Below, one piece after another: positions 31,827-42,219 of a stretch of 64,000 bases of DNA. The translations under genes and the position numbers were made by a program. The notes beneath the pieces were generated by a model that worked only from the letters and a program-made list of their open reading frames with translations, had not been told where the DNA came from and ran no database searches. Origin of the DNA: an uncultured Arachnia sp. (GTDB lineage Bacteria; Actinomycetota; Actinomycetes; Propionibacteriales; Propionibacteriaceae); the NCBI GenBank assembly GCA_934636715.1, contig CAKUBE010000005.1:1-64000 (forward strand), written 5' to 3'. Each line of letters opens with the position of its first letter. The first letter of the stretch is position 1.

Positions 31827-32483
31827 ATGAGTGAACGAATCGTGAAGGGCATCCTGGGCACCAAGCTCGGCATGACCCAGCTGTGGGACGAGAACAACAA
31901 GGTCGTCCCGGTTACCGTGATCCAGGCCGGTCCCTGCGTCGTGACGCAGGTCCGCACCCCCGAGCAGGACGGCTACAACGCCGTACAGCTGGGCTTCGGT
32001 GCCGTCAAGGCCAAGAAGGTCACCAAGCCCGAGGCCGGGCACTTCGCCAAGGCCGACGTCACCCCGCGCAAGCACCTCGTCGAGCTGCGCACCGCGGACG
32101 CCTCCGAGTTCGCGCTCGGCCAGGAGCTGACCGCCGAGGTCTTCGCCGACGGCGAGATCGTCGACGTCACGGGCACCTCCAAGGGCAAGGGCACCGCCGG
32201 TGTCATGAAGCGGCACGGCTTCCACGGCCTGCGCGCCTCGCACGGTGTGCACCGCAAGCACCGCTCGCCCGGCTCCATCGGCGGCTGCGCGACCCCCGGT
32301 CGCGTGTTCAAGGGCCTGCGCATGGCCGGCCGCATGGGCAACAACAAGGTCACTGTCCAGAACCTGAAGATTCACGCGGTCGACGCCGAGCGTGGCCTGC
32401 TGCTTGTGCGCGGCGCCATCCCCGGCAACAACGGTTCCCTCGTCGTCGTCCGCAGCGCAGCCAAGAAGGGTGACGCAGCATGA
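31827..32483 (+). CDS. rplC: 50S ribosomal protein L3
   Basis: Protein of 218 residues. [13 protein letters not shown] at the N-terminus and the [18 protein letters not shown] signature near residue 165 identify it. ATG 31827 follows GAGG (31814-31817) nine bases upstream, which excludes the in-frame codon at 31812. It initiates 50S assembly by binding 23S rRNA near its 3' end. Confidence 0.99.
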   Translation: MSERIVKGILGTKLGMTQLWDENNKVVPVTVIQAGPCVVTQVRTPEQDGYNAVQLGFGAVKAKKVTKPEAGHFAKADVTPRKHLVELRTADASEFALGQELTAEVFADGEIVDVTGTSKGKGTAGVMKRHGFHGLRASHGVHRKHRSPGSIGGCATPGRVFKGLRMAGRMGNNKVTVQNLKIHAVDAERGLLLVRGAIPGNNGSLVVVRSAAKKGDAA

Positions 32484-33184
32484 GCAACCTCACTGTTGAC
32501 GTGATCGACGCCAAGGGCAAGAAGGCCGGCACGGCCGACCTCCCCGCGGCGCTGTTCGACGCGCAGACAAACATCCCGCTGATCCACCAGGTCGTCGTGG
32601 CCCAGCTCGCGGCGGCTCGCCAGGGCACCCATGACACCAAGACCCGCGGCGAGGTCCGCGGCGGTGGCATCAAGCCGTGGCGCCAGAAGGGCACCGGCCG
32701 CGCCCGTCACGGCTCGCGTCGCTCGCCGATCTGGACCGGCGGCGGCGTCGTCCATGGCCCGCACCCGCGCGACTACTCGCAGCGCACCCCCAAGAAGATG
32801 GTGGCCGCCGCCCTCCGCGGCGCCCTGTCCGACCGGGCTCGCGACGGCCAGGTCTACGTGGTCTCCGAGCTCGTCTCCGGCGAGAAGCCCTCGACCAAGG
32901 CCGCGCTGGCCTCGCTGAACGCCCTCGTCGGCGACGTCAGCAAGGTGCTCGTAGTCCTCGATCGCTTCGAGGACGTCGCCTGGCTGAGCGTTCGCAACGC
33001 CGCCGACGTGCACGCGCTCGCCGTCGATCAGCTGAACACCTACGACGTTCTCGTCAACGACAAGGTCGTGTTCACGTCCGCCGCCCTGGCCGCCTTCGTG
33101 GCCGGTCCCGGCGCGTCGGCCGCGGCCGTCGCCACCGAGTCGGAGGCCGCCGAGGCCGCTAACACCGAGGAGAAGGACCAGTGA
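32480..33184 (+). CDS. rplD: 50S ribosomal protein L4
   Basis: Protein of 234 residues, longer than E. coli L4 (201) through an acidic Ala/Glu-rich C-terminal tail (about 210-234). The exit-tunnel loop [20 protein letters not shown] is intact. ATG overlaps the rplC stop (ATGA). In E. coli L4 represses this operon by attenuation; whether that holds here is unknown. Confidence 0.99.
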   Translation: MSNLTVDVIDAKGKKAGTADLPAALFDAQTNIPLIHQVVVAQLAAARQGTHDTKTRGEVRGGGIKPWRQKGTGRARHGSRRSPIWTGGGVVHGPHPRDYSQRTPKKMVAAALRGALSDRARDGQVYVVSELVSGEKPSTKAALASLNALVGDVSKVLVVLDRFEDVAWLSVRNAADVHALAVDQLNTYDVLVNDKVVFTSAALAAFVAGPGASAAAVATESEAAEAANTEEKDQ

Positions 33185-33492
33185 CGCAAGCGCTGAAGAT
33201 CCGTGATCACCGCGACATCATTCTGCGTCCCGTGGTGAGCGAGAAGAGCTACAACCTGCTCGACGACGGCAAGTACACCTTCGTGGTGGCGCCGGACGCG
33301 AACAAGACGGAGATCAAGATCGCCATCGAGGCCATCTTCGACGTCAAGGTCACCGCCGTGAACACGATCAACCGCCAGGGCAAGCGCCGTCGGACCCGTT
33401 ACGGGTTCGGCAAGAAGGCCGACACCAAGCGGGCGATCATCACCCTCGCCGAGGGCCAGAGCATCGACATCTTCGGCGGCGCGGGTTCCTGA
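33181..33492 (+). CDS. rplW: 50S ribosomal protein L23
   Basis: Protein of 103 residues. [16 protein letters not shown] and the basic loop [16 protein letters not shown] are diagnostic. L23 lies at the tunnel exit and docks signal-recognition particle and trigger factor. GTG start overlaps the rplD stop (GTGA), so L4 and L23 are coupled. Confidence 0.99.
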   Translation: MTQALKIRDHRDIILRPVVSEKSYNLLDDGKYTFVVAPDANKTEIKIAIEAIFDVKVTAVNTINRQGKRRRTRYGFGKKADTKRAIITLAEGQSIDIFGGAGS

Positions 33493-33523
33493 CCCGGCTG
33501 CTGCTTAAGACAAGGAAACTTAC

Positions 33524-34360
33524 ATGGGTATCCGCAAGTACAAGCCGACTACGCCGGGCCGTCGCGGCTCCAGCGTGTCCGATTTCGTCGAGCTGACGCG
33601 CTCCACGCCGGAGAAGTCGCTGCTCGCCCCGAAGACGAAGACCGGTGGCCGCAACAACACCGGCCGCATCACCACGCGCCACATCGGCGGCGGCCACAAG
33701 CAGGCCTACCGCATCGTCGACTTCAAGCGCTACGACAAGGACGGCGTGCCGGCCAAGGTCGCTCACATCGAGTACGACCCCAACCGCACCGCCCGCATCG
33801 CGCTGCTGCACTACTTCGACGGCGAGAAGCGCTACATCATCGCCCCGAACGGCCTGACCCAAGGCACCGTCATCTCGGCGGGCGAGGGTTCGGACATCAA
33901 GCCGGGCAACAACCTCGAGCTGCGTCAGATCCCCGTCGGCACCACGGTGCACGCTGTGGAGCTGCGGCCCGGCGGTGGCGCCAAGCTCGGCCGTTCGGCC
34001 GGCGCGGCGATCCAGCTGGTCGCCCGCGAGGGCAAGTACGCCACCCTACGCATGCCCTCGGGCGAGATGCGCATGGTCGACGTCCGCTGCCGCGCGACGA
34101 TCGGCACCGTCGGCAACGCCGAGCAGTCGAACATCAACTGGGGCAAGGCCGGCCGCAACCGCTGGAAGGGCATCCGCCCGACCGTCCGCGGCGTCGTGAT
34201 GAACCCCGTCGATCACCCGCACGGTGGTGGCGAGGGCCGCACGTCGGGTGGCCGTCACCCCGTGTCGCCGTGGGGCAAGCCCGAGGGCCGCACCCGCGAC
34301 AAGAACAAGGCGAGCAACCGCCTGATCGTCCGCCGTCGCAAGACCGGTAAGAAGCGCTGA
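33524..34360 (+). CDS. rplB: 50S ribosomal protein L2
   Basis: Protein of 278 residues, standard length. [15 protein letters not shown], the peptidyl-transferase-centre histidine in [13 protein letters not shown], and [11 protein letters not shown] are all present. ATG 33524 is preceded by AAGGAAA. Binds domain IV of 23S rRNA and bridges the subunits. Confidence 0.99.
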   Translation: MGIRKYKPTTPGRRGSSVSDFVELTRSTPEKSLLAPKTKTGGRNNTGRITTRHIGGGHKQAYRIVDFKRYDKDGVPAKVAHIEYDPNRTARIALLHYFDGEKRYIIAPNGLTQGTVISAGEGSDIKPGNNLELRQIPVGTTVHAVELRPGGGAKLGRSAGAAIQLVAREGKYATLRMPSGEMRMVDVRCRATIGTVGNAEQSNINWGKAGRNRWKGIRPTVRGVVMNPVDHPHGGGEGRTSGGRHPVSPWGKPEGRTRDKNKASNRLIVRRRKTGKKR

Positions 34361-34378
34361 TAGGGAGCCTGAGGAACT

Positions 34379-34660
34379 ATGCCACGCAGCCTTAAGAAGG
34401 GCCCCTTCGTCGACGACCACCTGCAGAAGAAGGTGGATGTTCAGAACGAAAAGGGCACCAAGAACGTCATCAAGACCTGGTCGCGCCGCTCGATGATCGT
34501 CCCCGACATGCTCGGGCACACCATCGCGGTGCACGACGGCCGCAAGCACGTCCCGGTGTTCGTCACCGAGGCGATGATCGGTCACAAGTTGGGCGAGTTC
34601 GCCCCCACGCGCACCTTCAAGGGTCACGTGAAGGACGACAAGAAGGCCCGCCGCCGCTGA
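34379..34660 (+). CDS. rpsS: 30S ribosomal protein S19
   Basis: Protein of 93 residues. [18 protein letters not shown] and the signature [20 protein letters not shown] are intact. ATG 34379 follows GAGGA. It contacts S13 and the 23S rRNA in the 30S head. Confidence 0.99.
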   Translation: MPRSLKKGPFVDDHLQKKVDVQNEKGTKNVIKTWSRRSMIVPDMLGHTIAVHDGRKHVPVFVTEAMIGHKLGEFAPTRTFKGHVKDDKKARRR

Positions 34661-34687
34661 GGCGCGAGATAAGGAACTGATTCAACT

Positions 34688-35089
34688 ATGAGCAACGAGA
34701 ACGGCAACAGCCGTCGTCGCGAGACCCTGCTCGGGGATCGTCCTGGCTCGTACGCCATCGCGCGCCACGTCCGGATGAGCCCCACCAAGGTTCGTCGCGT
34801 CGTCGATCTGGTCCGCGGCATGGACGTCAAGGACGCCCTTGTCGCCCTCAAGTTCGCCCCGCAGGCCGCGTCCGACCCGGTCTACAAGGTCGTGGCTTCG
34901 GCCGCCGCCAACGCGGAGTCGGCTGAGGCGCTGCGGTCCGACGACCTGTACATCTCCAAGGCGTTCGTGGACGAGGGTGTCACCCTCCGCCGCATCCGTC
35001 CCCGTGCGAAGGGCTCGGCCAGCCGCATCCTGAAGCGCGGCTCGCACATCACTGTGGTCGTCGAACCCCGCGAGACGAAGGGAGCCTGA
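34688..35089 (+). CDS. rplV: 50S ribosomal protein L22
   Basis: Protein of 133 residues, extended at the N-terminus ([19 protein letters not shown]) relative to the 110-residue E. coli protein, as is common in actinobacteria. Core [20 protein letters not shown] and the tunnel hairpin with [17 protein letters not shown] are typical. ATG 34688 has AAGGA 10-14 nt upstream. Confidence 0.99.
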   Translation: MSNENGNSRRRETLLGDRPGSYAIARHVRMSPTKVRRVVDLVRGMDVKDALVALKFAPQAASDPVYKVVASAAANAESAEALRSDDLYISKAFVDEGVTLRRIRPRAKGSASRILKRGSHITVVVEPRETKGA

Positions 35090-35093
35090 TTCC

Positions 35094-35906
35094 ATGGGCC
35101 AGAAGATCAACCCGAATGGCTTCCGCCTCGGCATCACCACCGATCACAAGACGCGCTGGTACAGCGACAAGCAGTACGCGCAGCTGGTCGGCGAGGACGT
35201 CAAGATCCGTGAGTACCTGACCAAGACGCTGGAGCGCGCCGGCATCTCGTCCATCGAGATCGAGCGCCGCTCGGAGCGCGTAACCATCTTCCTGCACGCG
35301 GCCCGTCCGGGCATCGTCATCGGCCGCAACGGCGCCGAGGCGGAGCGCGTCCGCGCCGAGCTCGAGAAGCTCACCGGCAAGCAGGTTCAGCTGAACATCC
35401 TCGAGGTCAAGAACCCCGAGATCGACGCTCAGCTGGTCGCGCAGGGCATCGCCGAGCAGCTCGGCGCCCGCGTCGCCTTCCGTCGCGCCATGCGCAAGGC
35501 CCAGCAGACCGCCATGCGTGCGGGAGCCAAGGGCATCCGCATCAAGTGCTCCGGCCGTCTCGGCGGCGCCGAGATGTCCCGCTCCGAGGGCTACCGCGAC
35601 GGCCAGGTGCCGCTGCACACCCTCCGTGCGGACATCGACTACGGCTTCTACGAGGCCCGCACGACGTTCGGCCGCATCGGCGTCAAGGTCTGGATCTACA
35701 AGGGCGATGTCGCGGGCACCCGCGCCGAGCGCGCCGCCCAGAAGGCCGCCCGCAACAACGCGCCGTCCGGCCGTCAGCGTCCGGGCCGTCGTCCCGCCCG
35801 CGGCGAGGGCCGCGGGGATCGTCCCGAGCGCGGTGGTCGCCGTCGCGCCGACGCAGCCCAGGCCGACGCCGCGGCTGCGCCCGCAACTGAGAACGCAGGA
35901 GCCTGA
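35094..35906 (+). CDS. rpsC: 30S ribosomal protein S3
   Basis: Protein of 270 residues. [13 protein letters not shown] start, KH domain with [14 protein letters not shown] and the [20 protein letters not shown] segment are intact. Beyond residue ~210 there is an Arg/Gly/Pro/Ala-rich tail longer than in E. coli S3 (233 residues), usual for high-GC Gram-positives. It helps form the mRNA entry pore. ATG 35094 follows GGAG. Confidence 0.99.
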   Translation: MGQKINPNGFRLGITTDHKTRWYSDKQYAQLVGEDVKIREYLTKTLERAGISSIEIERRSERVTIFLHAARPGIVIGRNGAEAERVRAELEKLTGKQVQLNILEVKNPEIDAQLVAQGIAEQLGARVAFRRAMRKAQQTAMRAGAKGIRIKCSGRLGGAEMSRSEGYRDGQVPLHTLRADIDYGFYEARTTFGRIGVKVWIYKGDVAGTRAERAAQKAARNNAPSGRQRPGRRPARGEGRGDRPERGGRRRADAAQADAAAAPATENAGA

Positions 35907-35908
35907 GC

Positions 35909-36328
35909 ATGCTGATTCCTCGTCGAGTCAAGTTCCGTAAGCAGCACCACCCCACGCGGCGCGGTGCGGCCAAGGGCGGCACCAAGCTGGCCTTCGGTGA
36001 GTACGGAATCCAGGCGCTCGAGTCCTCGTACATGACGAACCGTCAGATCGAGGCCGCTCGTATCGCCATGACCCGCCACATCAAGCGTGGCGGCAAGGTC
36101 TGGATCAACATCTACCCGGACCGCCCCCTGACCAAGAAGCCCGCCGAGACCCGCATGGGTTCCGGCAAGGGCTCGCCCGAGTGGTGGATCGCCAACATCA
36201 AGCCGGGCCGCGTGCTGTTCGAGCTCTCCGGTGTTCCGGAGGACGTCGCCCGCGAGGCCATGCGTCTGGCTATCCACAAGCTGCCCTTCAAGGCACGCTT
36301 CATCAAGCGCGAAGCAGGTGAAAACTGA
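35909..36328 (+). CDS. rplP: 50S ribosomal protein L16
   Basis: Protein of 139 residues. [35 protein letters not shown] and the [18 protein letters not shown] loop near the A site are typical. It starts two bases after the rpsC stop with AGGAG inside the rpsC end. Its TGA overlaps the rpmC ATG by one base. Confidence 0.99.
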   Translation: MLIPRRVKFRKQHHPTRRGAAKGGTKLAFGEYGIQALESSYMTNRQIEAARIAMTRHIKRGGKVWINIYPDRPLTKKPAETRMGSGKGSPEWWIANIKPGRVLFELSGVPEDVAREAMRLAIHKLPFKARFIKREAGEN

Positions 36329-36561
36329 TGAGCAAGACTCTCGCCGCACACGACCTGCGTGGTCTGTCGCGTGATCAGCTCAACGCCAAGGTCGTTGAGC
36401 TCAAGGAGGAGCTGTTCGGGCTCCGGTTCCAGGCTGCCACCGGCCAGCTGGAGTCGAGCGCCCGTCTCCGCTCCGTCCGCAAGGACATCGCCCGCATCTA
36501 CACCGTGCTGCAGGAGCGCAACCTCGGCATCGTTGACGAGCCGGTTGTTGAGGAGAAGTGA
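36328..36561 (+). CDS. rpmC: 50S ribosomal protein L29
   Basis: Protein of 77 residues. [20 protein letters not shown] ... [20 protein letters not shown] is the two-helix L29 fold; the C-terminus ([13 protein letters not shown]) is acidic and longer than E. coli L29 (63). It sits beside L23 at the tunnel exit. Start overlaps the rplP stop (TGATG). Confidence 0.99.
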   Translation: MSKTLAAHDLRGLSRDQLNAKVVELKEELFGLRFQAATGQLESSARLRSVRKDIARIYTVLQERNLGIVDEPVVEEK

Positions 36562-36563
36562 AT

Positions 36564-36842
36564 ATGAGCGCTGAGAACACCACCACCCAGGAGCGCGGCC
36601 GTCGCAAGGTGCTGCAGGGCATCGTCGTGTCCGACAAGATGGACAAGACGATCGTCGTGCTCGTCGAGGACCGGGTCAAGCACCCGCTGTACGGCAAGGT
36701 CATGACCAAGTCGTCGCGCCTGAAGGCCCACGACGAGACCAACGACGCCGGCATCGGCGACCGCGTGCGCGTCATGGAGACCCGTCCGCTGTCGGCGACC
36801 AAGCGCTGGCGTCTGATCGAGGTCGTCGAGCGCGCCAAGTGA
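36564..36842 (+). CDS. rpsQ: 30S ribosomal protein S17
   Basis: Protein of 92 residues. An in-frame GTG at 36558 is rejected because AGGAG at 36551-36555 gives proper spacing (8 nt) only to ATG 36564. [19 protein letters not shown] and [20 protein letters not shown] identify S17. Last gene of this transcription unit; a strong terminator follows 34 bp later, so the spc genes are transcribed separately. Confidence 0.99.
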   Translation: MSAENTTTQERGRRKVLQGIVVSDKMDKTIVVLVEDRVKHPLYGKVMTKSSRLKAHDETNDAGIGDRVRVMETRPLSATKRWRLIEVVERAK

Positions 36843-36876
36843 CCGACTGATCTCGGGTCTACCCGGATACAGAACA

Positions 36877-36907
36877 GGAGGCCGTCCCGCACCGCGGGAC
36901 GGCCTCC
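36877..36907 (+). terminator. Terminator of the S10 operon
   Basis: Perfect 14-bp stem (GGAGGCCGTCCCGC at 36877-36890 with its complement at 36894-36907), ACC loop, then TTCGTTT. Confidence 0.85.
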
Positions 36908-36914
36908 TTCGTTT

Positions 36915-36992
36915 CCGCGCACAGACCTGCGTAGGCTCGTTTGGCTGTGCATATGCACAGCCAACGCAACCTACGCAGGTGTATGTACGCGG
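36915..36992. repeat. Long hairpin element B with inner 24-bp palindrome
   Basis: Outer arms ACCTGCGTAGG / CCTACGCAGGT (with CCGCG/CGCGG further out) enclose a perfect palindrome at 36941-36964 (half-site TTGGCTGTGCAT). The left arm GCACAGACCTGCGTAGG matches the left arm of element A (13391-13410) in pattern, with arm changes compensated in the opposite arm. Lies directly after the S10 terminator. Confidence 0.75.
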
Positions 36993-37155
36993 AGCTTCGT
37001 CCCGCTCCTTGAGCCGGGCTCCGCGCGGAGCGCCGGGCCTGCGGTTCCACGCTCCTTGAGCCGGGCCCTAAGGAGCGAAGCGACGCAGGCCCGCGTCGAA
37101 AGGTTCTGGCACCCGGTTCATGGACCTGGGCCAGGCCCCGAAGGCACGATCAAGT
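36993..37155. repeat. REP-like intergenic mosaic, copy 1
   Basis: No gene. GCTCCTTGAGCCGGGC occurs at 37004-37019 and 37051-37066. The series TTGAGCCG, GCGAAGCG, GTCGAAA, GGCACCCGGTTCA recurs in the same order near 41199-41282. GCTCCTT and AAGGAGC (37051-37076) can pair. Probably a repetitive extragenic element that also ends transcription of the minus-strand holin-like gene. Confidence 0.6.
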
Positions 37156-37548
37156 TCAGGATTCCTGCAGTTGCGAGCGGGAACCGCCGAGGAGGCCGCC
37201 GAGCAGCGCGCCGACGATGGAGATGATCAGCGCGCCCCAGAAGGCGGGCCAGAACCCATCGACGTGGAAGCCGAGGCCGACGACGCCGGCGCCCCACGAC
37301 GTCAGCTGCAGCATCAGCGCGTTGATGACGAGCAGGAAGAAGCCGAGCGTCAGCACGATCAGGCACGCGCCGAGGACCTTGACGATGGGCGCGACCAGCC
37401 CGTTGACGACGCCGAACACGAGCGCGACGCCCAGCAGCGTCAGGACCTTGCCCTGGGTGTCGGCGGCGGTGACGTTGATGCCGGGGACGAGCCAGACGGC
37501 GACAGCGGTCGCGACGGCGGTTGCGATGAGACGTGTGACGAACTCCAT
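37156..37548 (-). CDS. Phage-holin-superfamily IV-like membrane protein
   Basis: Protein of 130 residues with four hydrophobic helices, starting MEFVTRLIATAVATAVAVWL. VFGVVNGLVAPIVKVLG and LTLGFFLLVINALMLQLTSW match the four-helix family annotated as phage holin family IV (YvlD-like), which is widespread on bacterial chromosomes and not proof of a prophage. Start at ATG 37548, with GAGAG upstream. The function in bacteria is not established. No lysin, portal or other phage gene is nearby. Confidence 0.85.
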   Translation of the reverse strand: MEFVTRLIATAVATAVAVWLVPGINVTAADTQGKVLTLLGVALVFGVVNGLVAPIVKVLGACLIVLTLGFFLLVINALMLQLTSWGAGVVGLGFHVDGFWPAFWGALIISIVGALLGGLLGGSRSQLQES

Positions 37549-37705
37549 GCTCTCAAGAGTGCCACGGCCCGTAAGCCGCGGTCGTCCGGCTGCCGTTCGA
37601 GGGGCCGTTCCTGTGGCTTCTTGGTCCCTGGCAGTCTGGTACGTGGCCTTCGTCACTCCCGCTCGCCACCAGGGAAGCGACCCGACTGAGGTTTCCTACG
37701 CCCCG

Positions 37706-37711
37706 TAATAT
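37706..37711 (+). promoter_or_regulatory. -10-like TAATAT before the FtsX-type ABC gene
   Basis: TAATAT (5 of 6 to TATAAT) ends 27 nt before the ATG at 37739. The -35 position (CGACTG) is poor. Confidence 0.4.
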
Positions 37712-37738
37712 GGCAGTGCCCCAGTCAGGAAGGTGTTC

Positions 37739-40700
37739 ATGCTCCAGCTCGTCGAGGTGCGCAAGTCCTACAAGACCGGCGACTTCACCCAGGTGGCGCT
37801 GAAGGACGTCTCGATCTCCTTTCGCGACAACGAGTTCGTCGCGATCCTCGGGGCCTCCGGGTCGGGCAAGACGACCCTGCTCAACCTCGTCGGCGGGCTC
37901 GACCACTACGACTCCGGCAATCTCATCATCGATGGCGTGCCGACGTCGCACTACAAGGACCGCGACTGGGACACCTACCGCAACAACCGGATCGGGTTCG
38001 TCTTCCAGAGCTACAACCTGATCCCGCACCAGTCGGTGCTGGCCAACGTCGAGCTTGCGCTGACGCTCGCGGGGGTCAGCCCCGCCGAGCGGAAGCGGAG
38101 GGCGCTCGTCGCGCTCGACCAGGTGGGGCTGAAGGAGCACGCGCACAAGCGGCCCAACCAGCTGTCCGGCGGGCAGATGCAGCGCGTCGCCATCGCCCGG
38201 GCCCTGATCAACGACCCCGAGATCCTGCTGGCCGACGAGCCCACCGGCGCGCTCGACTCCACCACCAGCGTGCAGATCATGGGGCTGCTCACCAGCATCG
38301 CCAAGGACCGGCTCGTCGTCATGGTGACCCACAACCCAGAGCTGGCGGAGGAGTACGCCACCCGAACCGTGCACCTGAGCGACGGCGTTGTCGTCGCCGA
38401 CAGCGACCCCTTCGATCCCGCCGCCGCGCAGCACGCCGACGGCGAGGAGGCCACCGCGGTCATCGCGGGCCTCGGCGCCGGTGCGGTGGCGACTCCGCGG
38501 AAGCAACGGCGCACCAGCATGTCGTTCCTGACCGCGGTCGCGCTGTCCTTCAACAACCTGATGACGAAGAAGGGCCGAACCCTGATGACGGCCTTTGCGG
38601 GCAGCATCGGCATCATCGGGATCGCGGCCATCCTGGCGCTCGCCAACGGCGTCAACGCCTACATCAAGGGCGTCGAGGAGGACACTCTCTCGCTGTATCC
38701 GCTCACCATCCAGCGCCAGGGGATGGACATGACCGCCATGCTCGCGGCGTCGGCCGGGATCGTCGACGAGGCCAGCGGCAGGGGCGGCAACGGCACCTCG
38801 GACGTCCACGAGGTGCAGGTGATGGGGAAGATGTTCTCCAGCGTCGGCACCAACGACCTCGAATCGTTGAAGGTCTTCCTCGAAGGGGGCGACAGCGGGA
38901 TCGACGACAACGTGAAGGGCGTCCTCTACTCCTACGACGTCACCCCGCAGATCTACGCCTCCGACACCTCGAAGAAGGTGCGCCAGGTCAATCCCGACGC
39001 CGTCTTCAGCTCTATGGGCTTCGCCTCGTCGACGTCGGCCTCCAGCCTGATGTCGTCGTCGATGAGCAGCGGCGTCTTTCGCGAGCTGATGCCGGACCTG
39101 TCGCTGATCGACTCCCACTTCGACGTCATGGCGGGTCGCTGGCCGACGGCGTACGACGAGACCGTCCTCGTCCTCACCCCCAGCGGCGGGGTCAGCGACC
39201 TCGCGCTGTACGCCATGGGACTCCGCGACCCCGCGGAACTCGACGCGATGGTCGAGCAGGTGCTGAACGAGGAGGACGTCGAGACGCCGACGGACCCCCT
39301 GGCGCTGAGCTACGACGACATCATGGGCGCCACGTTCAAGCTCGTCGAGGCCCCGGACTTCTACACCTACGACGACGAGTTCGGCGTCTGGACGGACCGC
39401 AGCGGAAACAAGAAGCAGCTCAAGAAGCTCGTCGACGACGGCGAGGAGCTGCGTATCACCGGCATCGTCAAGCCCACCGACGACTCGTCGCGGCTCTCGC
39501 CCGGCATCTACTACACGCGGGCGCTGACCACGCACGTCGTGGAGCGGGCCAACGCGTCCGAGATCGTGCAGCAGCAGCTGGCGGACTCCACCGTCGACGT
39601 CTTCACCGGCAGGGGCTTCGGGGAGGAGGCCGACGACTCCGAGTTCGACTTCTCGTCGCTGTTCAGCATCGACGAGGATGCGATCGCCAAGGCGTTCGCC
39701 TTCGACCAGTCGAAGCTGCAGTTCGACATGTCGGGCCTCGAGGCGGGACTCTCCGGCATGGACCTGGGCCTCGATGACCTGAGCCTCGACCCATCGAAGA
39801 TGCCGGCGCTCGACCTCGACAAGATCCTCGCCGGCCTCGATCTCTCCAGTCTCATCAAGATCCCCGACTCCGACGCGCCGCCCGAGCAACCCGCCGACGA
39901 CCCCGCCGCGAGCCCTGCGCCGGACGCCGAGCAGCTCGCCGCGCTGGCGACGCAGCTCGTCGAGGGCTACACCGCGTTCGTCACCGTCGGCGGGCTAGAT
40001 GCGGCCGACGTCGCGACGAACCTTCCCGCGTTCCTCGCCACTCCCGAGGCGGGCGAGCTGCTCGCGGCGGCGGGGGAGAGCGTCGACCTCGCGGCGGTGA
40101 CGGAGCTCGTCGAGGAGATGTTGACGCAACCCAGCCCGGAACCGGGCCTCGCCGAGCGCCTGGTGGAGGGCTATCTGGCGTTCGCCGTCGCGAACGGCCT
40201 CGACCCCACCGACGCCGCCACCAACTTCCCGTTGTTCCTGGACTCCGACGAGGGCAAGGCGCTGGTCGGCGAGGCGGCCGGGTACATCGACACGTCGGCG
40301 CTCGAAGCGCAGCTCCAGGGCGTGCTCGCCGACTACATGCAGCAGGTGATGGCCGCCTACATGGGCGAGGTGTCGTCGAAGCTGACCTCGGCGCTGACGT
40401 CGCAGATCTCGTCGGCGCTGGAGACCAGCATGGGCCAGCTCGCCGACAACATGTCCGACGCCATGGGCATCGACCAGGACGCGTTCATGGACGCGTTCAA
40501 GATGGAGCGCAACAAGGAGGAGCTGACCCAGTTGCTGGTGTCGATGGCGTCGACCCAGTCGGCGAGCTACGAGGCGAACCTCCGCAGGCTCGGCTGGGCC
40601 GACTTCGACAATCCGTCGCGGATCGACCTGTACCCGATCGACTTCGAGTCCAAGGAACGGGTCACCCAGATCCTCGACGGCTACAACGAGTCGATGCGCG

Positions 40701-41185
40701 CCAAGGGGCTCGAGGACCGTGTGATCACCTACTCGGACCTGGTGGGTGCGCTGATGGGCTCGGTCACGGACATCATCAACATGATCAGCTACGTGTTGAT
40801 CGCGTTCGTGGCGATCTCGCTGGTGGTGAGCTCGATCATGATCGGCGTGATCACCTACATCTCGGTGCTGGAGCGGAAGAAGGAGATCGGCATCCTCCGC
40901 TCGATCGGCGCGAGCAAGCGCGACATCCGCCGAGTCTTCAATGCCGAGACCCTGATCGTCGGCTTCGTCGCGGGCGCCCTCGGCGTCGCCATCACCTTCC
41001 TGATCACGATCCCCGCGAACGCCATCGTCTATTCGAACTTCGACGTACCCAACATCGCCCAGCTGCCCTGGCAAGCCGCGGGCATCCTGGTGCTGATCAG
41101 CATGGCGCTCACCGCGCTCGCGGGCCTGCTCCCGGCCTCGGCCGCCTCGCGCAAGGACCCCGTCGAGGCCCTCCGCAGCGAGTAG
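37739..41185 (+). CDS. MacB/FtsX-type ABC transporter with very large extracellular domain
   Basis: Protein of 1148 residues. Residues 1-230 are an ATPase (Walker [10 protein letters not shown] at 38-46, LSGGQMQR near 144, ADEPTGALD). TM1 near 283-303, then about 700 extracytoplasmic residues, then TM2-TM4 (near 1020-1045, 1070-1095, 1115-1135) with the FtsX-type loop [19 protein letters not shown]. The extracellular part contains two tandem ~55-residue repeats ([15 protein letters not shown] near 739 and [15 protein letters not shown] near 807). ATG 37739 is preferred over GTG 37733 because AGGAAGG is 5 nt before it. Such proteins act as mechanotransmitters or export lipids, peptides or drugs; the cargo is unknown. 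Confidence 0.92.
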   Translation: MLQLVEVRKSYKTGDFTQVALKDVSISFRDNEFVAILGASGSGKTTLLNLVGGLDHYDSGNLIIDGVPTSHYKDRDWDTYRNNRIGFVFQSYNLIPHQSVLANVELALTLAGVSPAERKRRALVALDQVGLKEHAHKRPNQLSGGQMQRVAIARALINDPEILLADEPTGALDSTTSVQIMGLLTSIAKDRLVVMVTHNPELAEEYATRTVHLSDGVVVADSDPFDPAAAQHADGEEATAVIAGLGAGAVATPRKQRRTSMSFLTAVALSFNNLMTKKGRTLMTAFAGSIGIIGIAAILALANGVNAYIKGVEEDTLSLYPLTIQRQGMDMTAMLAASAGIVDEASGRGGNGTSDVHEVQVMGKMFSSVGTNDLESLKVFLEGGDSGIDDNVKGVLYSYDVTPQIYASDTSKKVRQVNPDAVFSSMGFASSTSASSLMSSSMSSGVFRELMPDLSLIDSHFDVMAGRWPTAYDETVLVLTPSGGVSDLALYAMGLRDPAELDAMVEQVLNEEDVETPTDPLALSYDDIMGATFKLVEAPDFYTYDDEFGVWTDRSGNKKQLKKLVDDGEELRITGIVKPTDDSSRLSPGIYYTRALTTHVVERANASEIVQQQLADSTVDVFTGRGFGEEADDSEFDFSSLFSIDEDAIAKAFAFDQSKLQFDMSGLEAGLSGMDLGLDDLSLDPSKMPALDLDKILAGLDLSSLIKIPDSDAPPEQPADDPAASPAPDAEQLAALATQLVEGYTAFVTVGGLDAADVATNLPAFLATPEAGELLAAAGESVDLAAVTELVEEMLTQPSPEPGLAERLVEGYLAFAVANGLDPTDAATNFPLFLDSDEGKALVGEAAGYIDTSALEAQLQGVLADYMQQVMAAYMGEVSSKLTSALTSQISSALETSMGQLADNMSDAMGIDQDAFMDAFKMERNKEELTQLLVSMASTQSASYEANLRRLGWADFDNPSRIDLYPIDFESKERVTQILDGYNESMRAKGLEDRVITYSDLVGALMGSVTDIINMISYVLIAFVAISLVVSSIMIGVITYISVLERKKEIGILRSIGASKRDIRRVFNAETLIVGFVAGALGVAITFLITIPANAIVYSNFDVPNIAQLPWQAAGILVLISMALTALAGLLPASAASRKDPVEALRSE

Positions 41186-41190
41186 CCTCC

Positions 41191-41282
41191 ACCGCTGGTT
41201 GAGCCGATCCCCGGCGCGAAGCGCCCGGATCGTGTCGAAAACAATGAACCGGCGCCCGCGAAAGGCCCGGGCACCCGGTTCA
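41191..41282. repeat. REP-like intergenic mosaic, copy 2
   Basis: ACCGCTGGTTGAGCCG, GCGAAGCG, GTCGAAA and GGCACCCGGTTCA in the same order as at 36993-37155, between the convergent ABC and LysR genes. It shares ACCGCTGGTTGA with the palindrome at 8877-8899. Confidence 0.6.
41246..41281. terminator. Bidirectional terminator-like hairpin
   Basis: GAACCGG (41246-41252) pairs with CCGGTTC (41275-41281), with further GC pairs inside. It lies between convergent genes and overlaps the LysR stop codon. No clear T-tract. Confidence 0.45.
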
Positions 41283-42149
41283 GGGACGTGGCAGCATCCG
41301 GAGGAACTCCCGCGCGGCGGGGGAGGGGTTGAAGTCGCTCCAGGCGAGGTATTCGACCCGCGTGGGGCCGTCGGCCACGGGGAGCGCGCGCACGTCGGCG
41401 CGGTCCGGGACGACGGCGGGCGGGAGCAGGGCGACGGCGAGGTCGAGCGCGACGAGGTCGAGGATGAGGCTGGTGCTGGTCGCCTCGAACGCGACATCGC
41501 GCCGCAGCCTGGCATGGCTGAACGCGACGTCGGACTGCGCCCGGCCCGGAGTGCCGGCCGGGAAGTCGACGAAGGTCTCGTCGGTGAGATCGCGCAGGTG
41601 CAGCCGCTTGCGCCGACCGAGCCGATGTTCGGCCGCGACGACGGCGACGAGCCGCTCGCTCGATAGCACGCGGCTGGCGACCCCGCGCGGCGGCGAGGCG
41701 TCGGCGAGGCCGAGCACGGCGACGTCCATGAGACCTTCGCCGATGGCGACGATGAACTCGTCGCTCCCGCCGCCGCGCAGCGCGATCCGCACCGCCGGGT
41801 GTGCCCGGCGGAACTCCTTCAGCGCGGCTGGGATGTCGATCGCGCCGACGGTGGGGATGAGCCCGACCGTCAGCGAGCCACGGATCTCGCCGACCGCGGC
41901 AGCCGCGTCGGCAGCGGCGCGCTCGGCCGCGTCGAGGCTGGCCCGGGCCGCCGCGAGGAAGGCGGCGCCGGCGCTGGTGATCTCGACGCGACGATTGGTG
42001 CGAGCGAACAGCGTCACGCCCAGCTCGCGTTCGAGCGCCTTGATCTGGTGGCTGAGCGCCGACTGCACCACGAAGCAGCGCTCGGCGGCGCGCGTGAAGC
42101 TTCGCTCCTCCGCGACGGCGACGACGTAACGCATCTGCTGCAACTCCAC
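41280..42149 (-). CDS. LysR-family transcriptional regulator
   Basis: Protein of 289 residues. N-terminal winged helix-turn-helix (MRYVVAVAEERSFTRAAERC ... SALSHQIKALERELGVTLF), then the LysR effector-binding domain. GTG at 42149 gives the family-typical MELQQMRY start; an ATG 15 bases further in is possible but would clip the helix. It is divergent from the EamA exporter gene with 70 bp between, the classic arrangement for a LysR protein controlling its neighbour. Confidence 0.93.
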   Translation of the reverse strand: MELQQMRYVVAVAEERSFTRAAERCFVVQSALSHQIKALERELGVTLFARTNRRVEITSAGAAFLAAARASLDAAERAAADAAAAVGEIRGSLTVGLIPTVGAIDIPAALKEFRRAHPAVRIALRGGGSDEFIVAIGEGLMDVAVLGLADASPPRGVASRVLSSERLVAVVAAEHRLGRRKRLHLRDLTDETFVDFPAGTPGRAQSDVAFSHARLRRDVAFEATSTSLILDLVALDLAVALLPPAVVPDRADVRALPVADGPTRVEYLAWSDFNPSPAAREFLRMLPRP

Positions 42150-42155
42150 ACGGCC

Positions 42156-42170
42156 ATGATTTCAGCTCAT
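42156..42170. promoter_or_regulatory. Possible LysR box (ATGA-N7-TCAT)
   Basis: Short inverted repeat with the T-N11-A pattern in the 70-bp divergent region between the LysR and EamA genes. Short and degenerate, so only suggestive. Confidence 0.3.
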
Positions 42171-42219
42171 CATCACTATGACAACGATGCGTTGGACTCA
42201 TCGCTAGCGCGAGTCGACG

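Noticed and set aside
36859..37050. Small minus-strand reading frame after rpsQ
   Set aside because: Its translation is made of the terminator, hairpin element B and the REP repeat; no ribosome site or family similarity.
37156..37548. Prophage remnant suggested by the holin-like gene
   Set aside because: The four-helix family is common on chromosomes and no other phage gene, attachment site or integrase is nearby.
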